From Byssochlamys sp. IMV 00236 (lineage: Eukaryota > Ascomycota > Eurotiomycetes > Eurotiales > Thermoascaceae), in NCBI GenBank assembly GCA_001931875.2, contig MSJH02000779.1, positions 49,735-113,734 on the forward strand: DNA of 64,000 nucleotides. The letters are read 5' to 3'. Below the pieces are notes generated by a model. It saw only the letters and a list, made by a program, of their open reading frames with translations, made no database searches and was not told the origin of the DNA. Below are positions 63,620 to 64,000 of the stretch, one piece after another. Numbering within the stretch: position 1 is the first letter of the stretch; every line of letters begins with the position of its first letter. Both the position numbers and the translations under genes were made by a program.

Positions 63620-64000
63620 TGGGCCTATACCTCGGCCCAGCCGGGGGCGAGCTCAGCCTACCCTAGAAGCTCAGCCCACCCGAGTATTTTTACCATTTTT
63701 TAAGTGGGCCGAGCTTTTAAACTAAAAACTTTAAAAATTTATTAAAAGTCGAAACCTAAAGATATTTCACTCGAAATTAAATATTTATATAGGTTATAAC
63801 CTATATCTTATATATATAAAAAAAGAAAAATTAAATATCTAAAAATCGATTTTTAAGAATTAAAAAACCAAGAAAGATTTGTAATTTTCGAATTTCTATG
63901 TGTAATTTACTAACTCTTGCCCTAGCGTACCCAATTAAAATCCTAAAATCCTAATTTTAATATATAATGTAGACTAAAATATAAATTATTTTATAATATT
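63620..64000 (+). mobile_element. Left end of a second transposon X copy, cut by the window end
   Basis: TGGGCCTATACCTCGGCCCA, AGCCGGGGG and CTCAGCCTACCCTAGAAGCT match the X TIR at 25522, here nearly free of RIP. Inside, a second GTGGGCCGAGC-like repeat occurs at 63702-63713, a further inner echo of the TIR. From there to 64000 the sequence is AT-rich but keeps CA/TG (GATTTGTAATTTTCG, TGTGTAATTT). The other end and the target duplication are outside the window. Confidence 0.7.

Noticed and set aside
1..64000. Mitochondrial, apicomplexan or AT-rich bacterial genome
   Set aside because: The low GC comes from loss of CpA/TpG inside recognisable fungal-type Gypsy and Copia elements, with GC-rich islands left over. 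That is the RIP signature, not general AT bias.

Overview
This 64 kb window shows no intact host gene. It is a graveyard of nested transposable elements from a filamentous ascomycete (Pezizomycotina-type), identified by the mark of repeat-induced point mutation (RIP). CpA and its complement TpG are almost absent, TpA is in large excess, and the reading frames of recognisable retroelements are broken at almost every former Gln (CAA/CAG to TAA/TAG), Trp (TGG to TAG) and many Arg codons, while Cys and His become Tyr. Coding assignments rest on translating through these stops and recognising conserved motifs. All calls are by eye and no database search was possible.

Layout. (1) 70-10033: a complete Gypsy element (family R, copy R2) on the minus strand, with LTRs at 70-413 and 9706-10033. 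(2) 10034-14660: gag-pol and 3' LTR of a Copia element (D, plus strand), whose 5' end probably lies left of R2 or outside the window. (3) 14661-15943: 5' LTR and gag of a second Copia family (copy F, minus strand). (4) 15944-44259: a plus-strand chromodomain Gypsy (B), split by two large insertions. The first is a full-length minus-strand sister copy (A, 17531-25059) with a perfect CTTAT target duplication. The second is a TIR DNA transposon (X, 25522-42604), which itself holds a second full-length family R Gypsy (29961-40201, flanked by ATAC). (5) 44260-55359: heavily mutated sequence with long broken open frames of unknown identity, one tRNA-like relic and one island at about 53940-54290 that largely escaped RIP. 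(6) 55360-63487: a minus-strand Copia (E, same family as F) carrying three later insertions: a 1.9 kb TIR transposon (58340-60239, TA duplication), a 421 bp MITE (61522-61942, TA duplication) and a non-coding LTR element in tandem form (LTR-internal-LTR-internal-LTR, 62165-63052, TTAAT duplication). (7) 63620-64000: the left end of a second copy of transposon X, running off the window.

How the parts relate. The order of insertion can be read from the nesting: B is older than A and X, X is older than the R copy inside it, and E is older than its three passengers. The short insertions keep CA/TG dinucleotides, which fits RIP needing long or well-matched duplicates, or insertion after RIP. The AT-rich, gene-free, RIP-saturated, multiply nested character is what is known for heterochromatic and centromeric blocks in such fungi. 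That location is an inference, not something the sequence proves.
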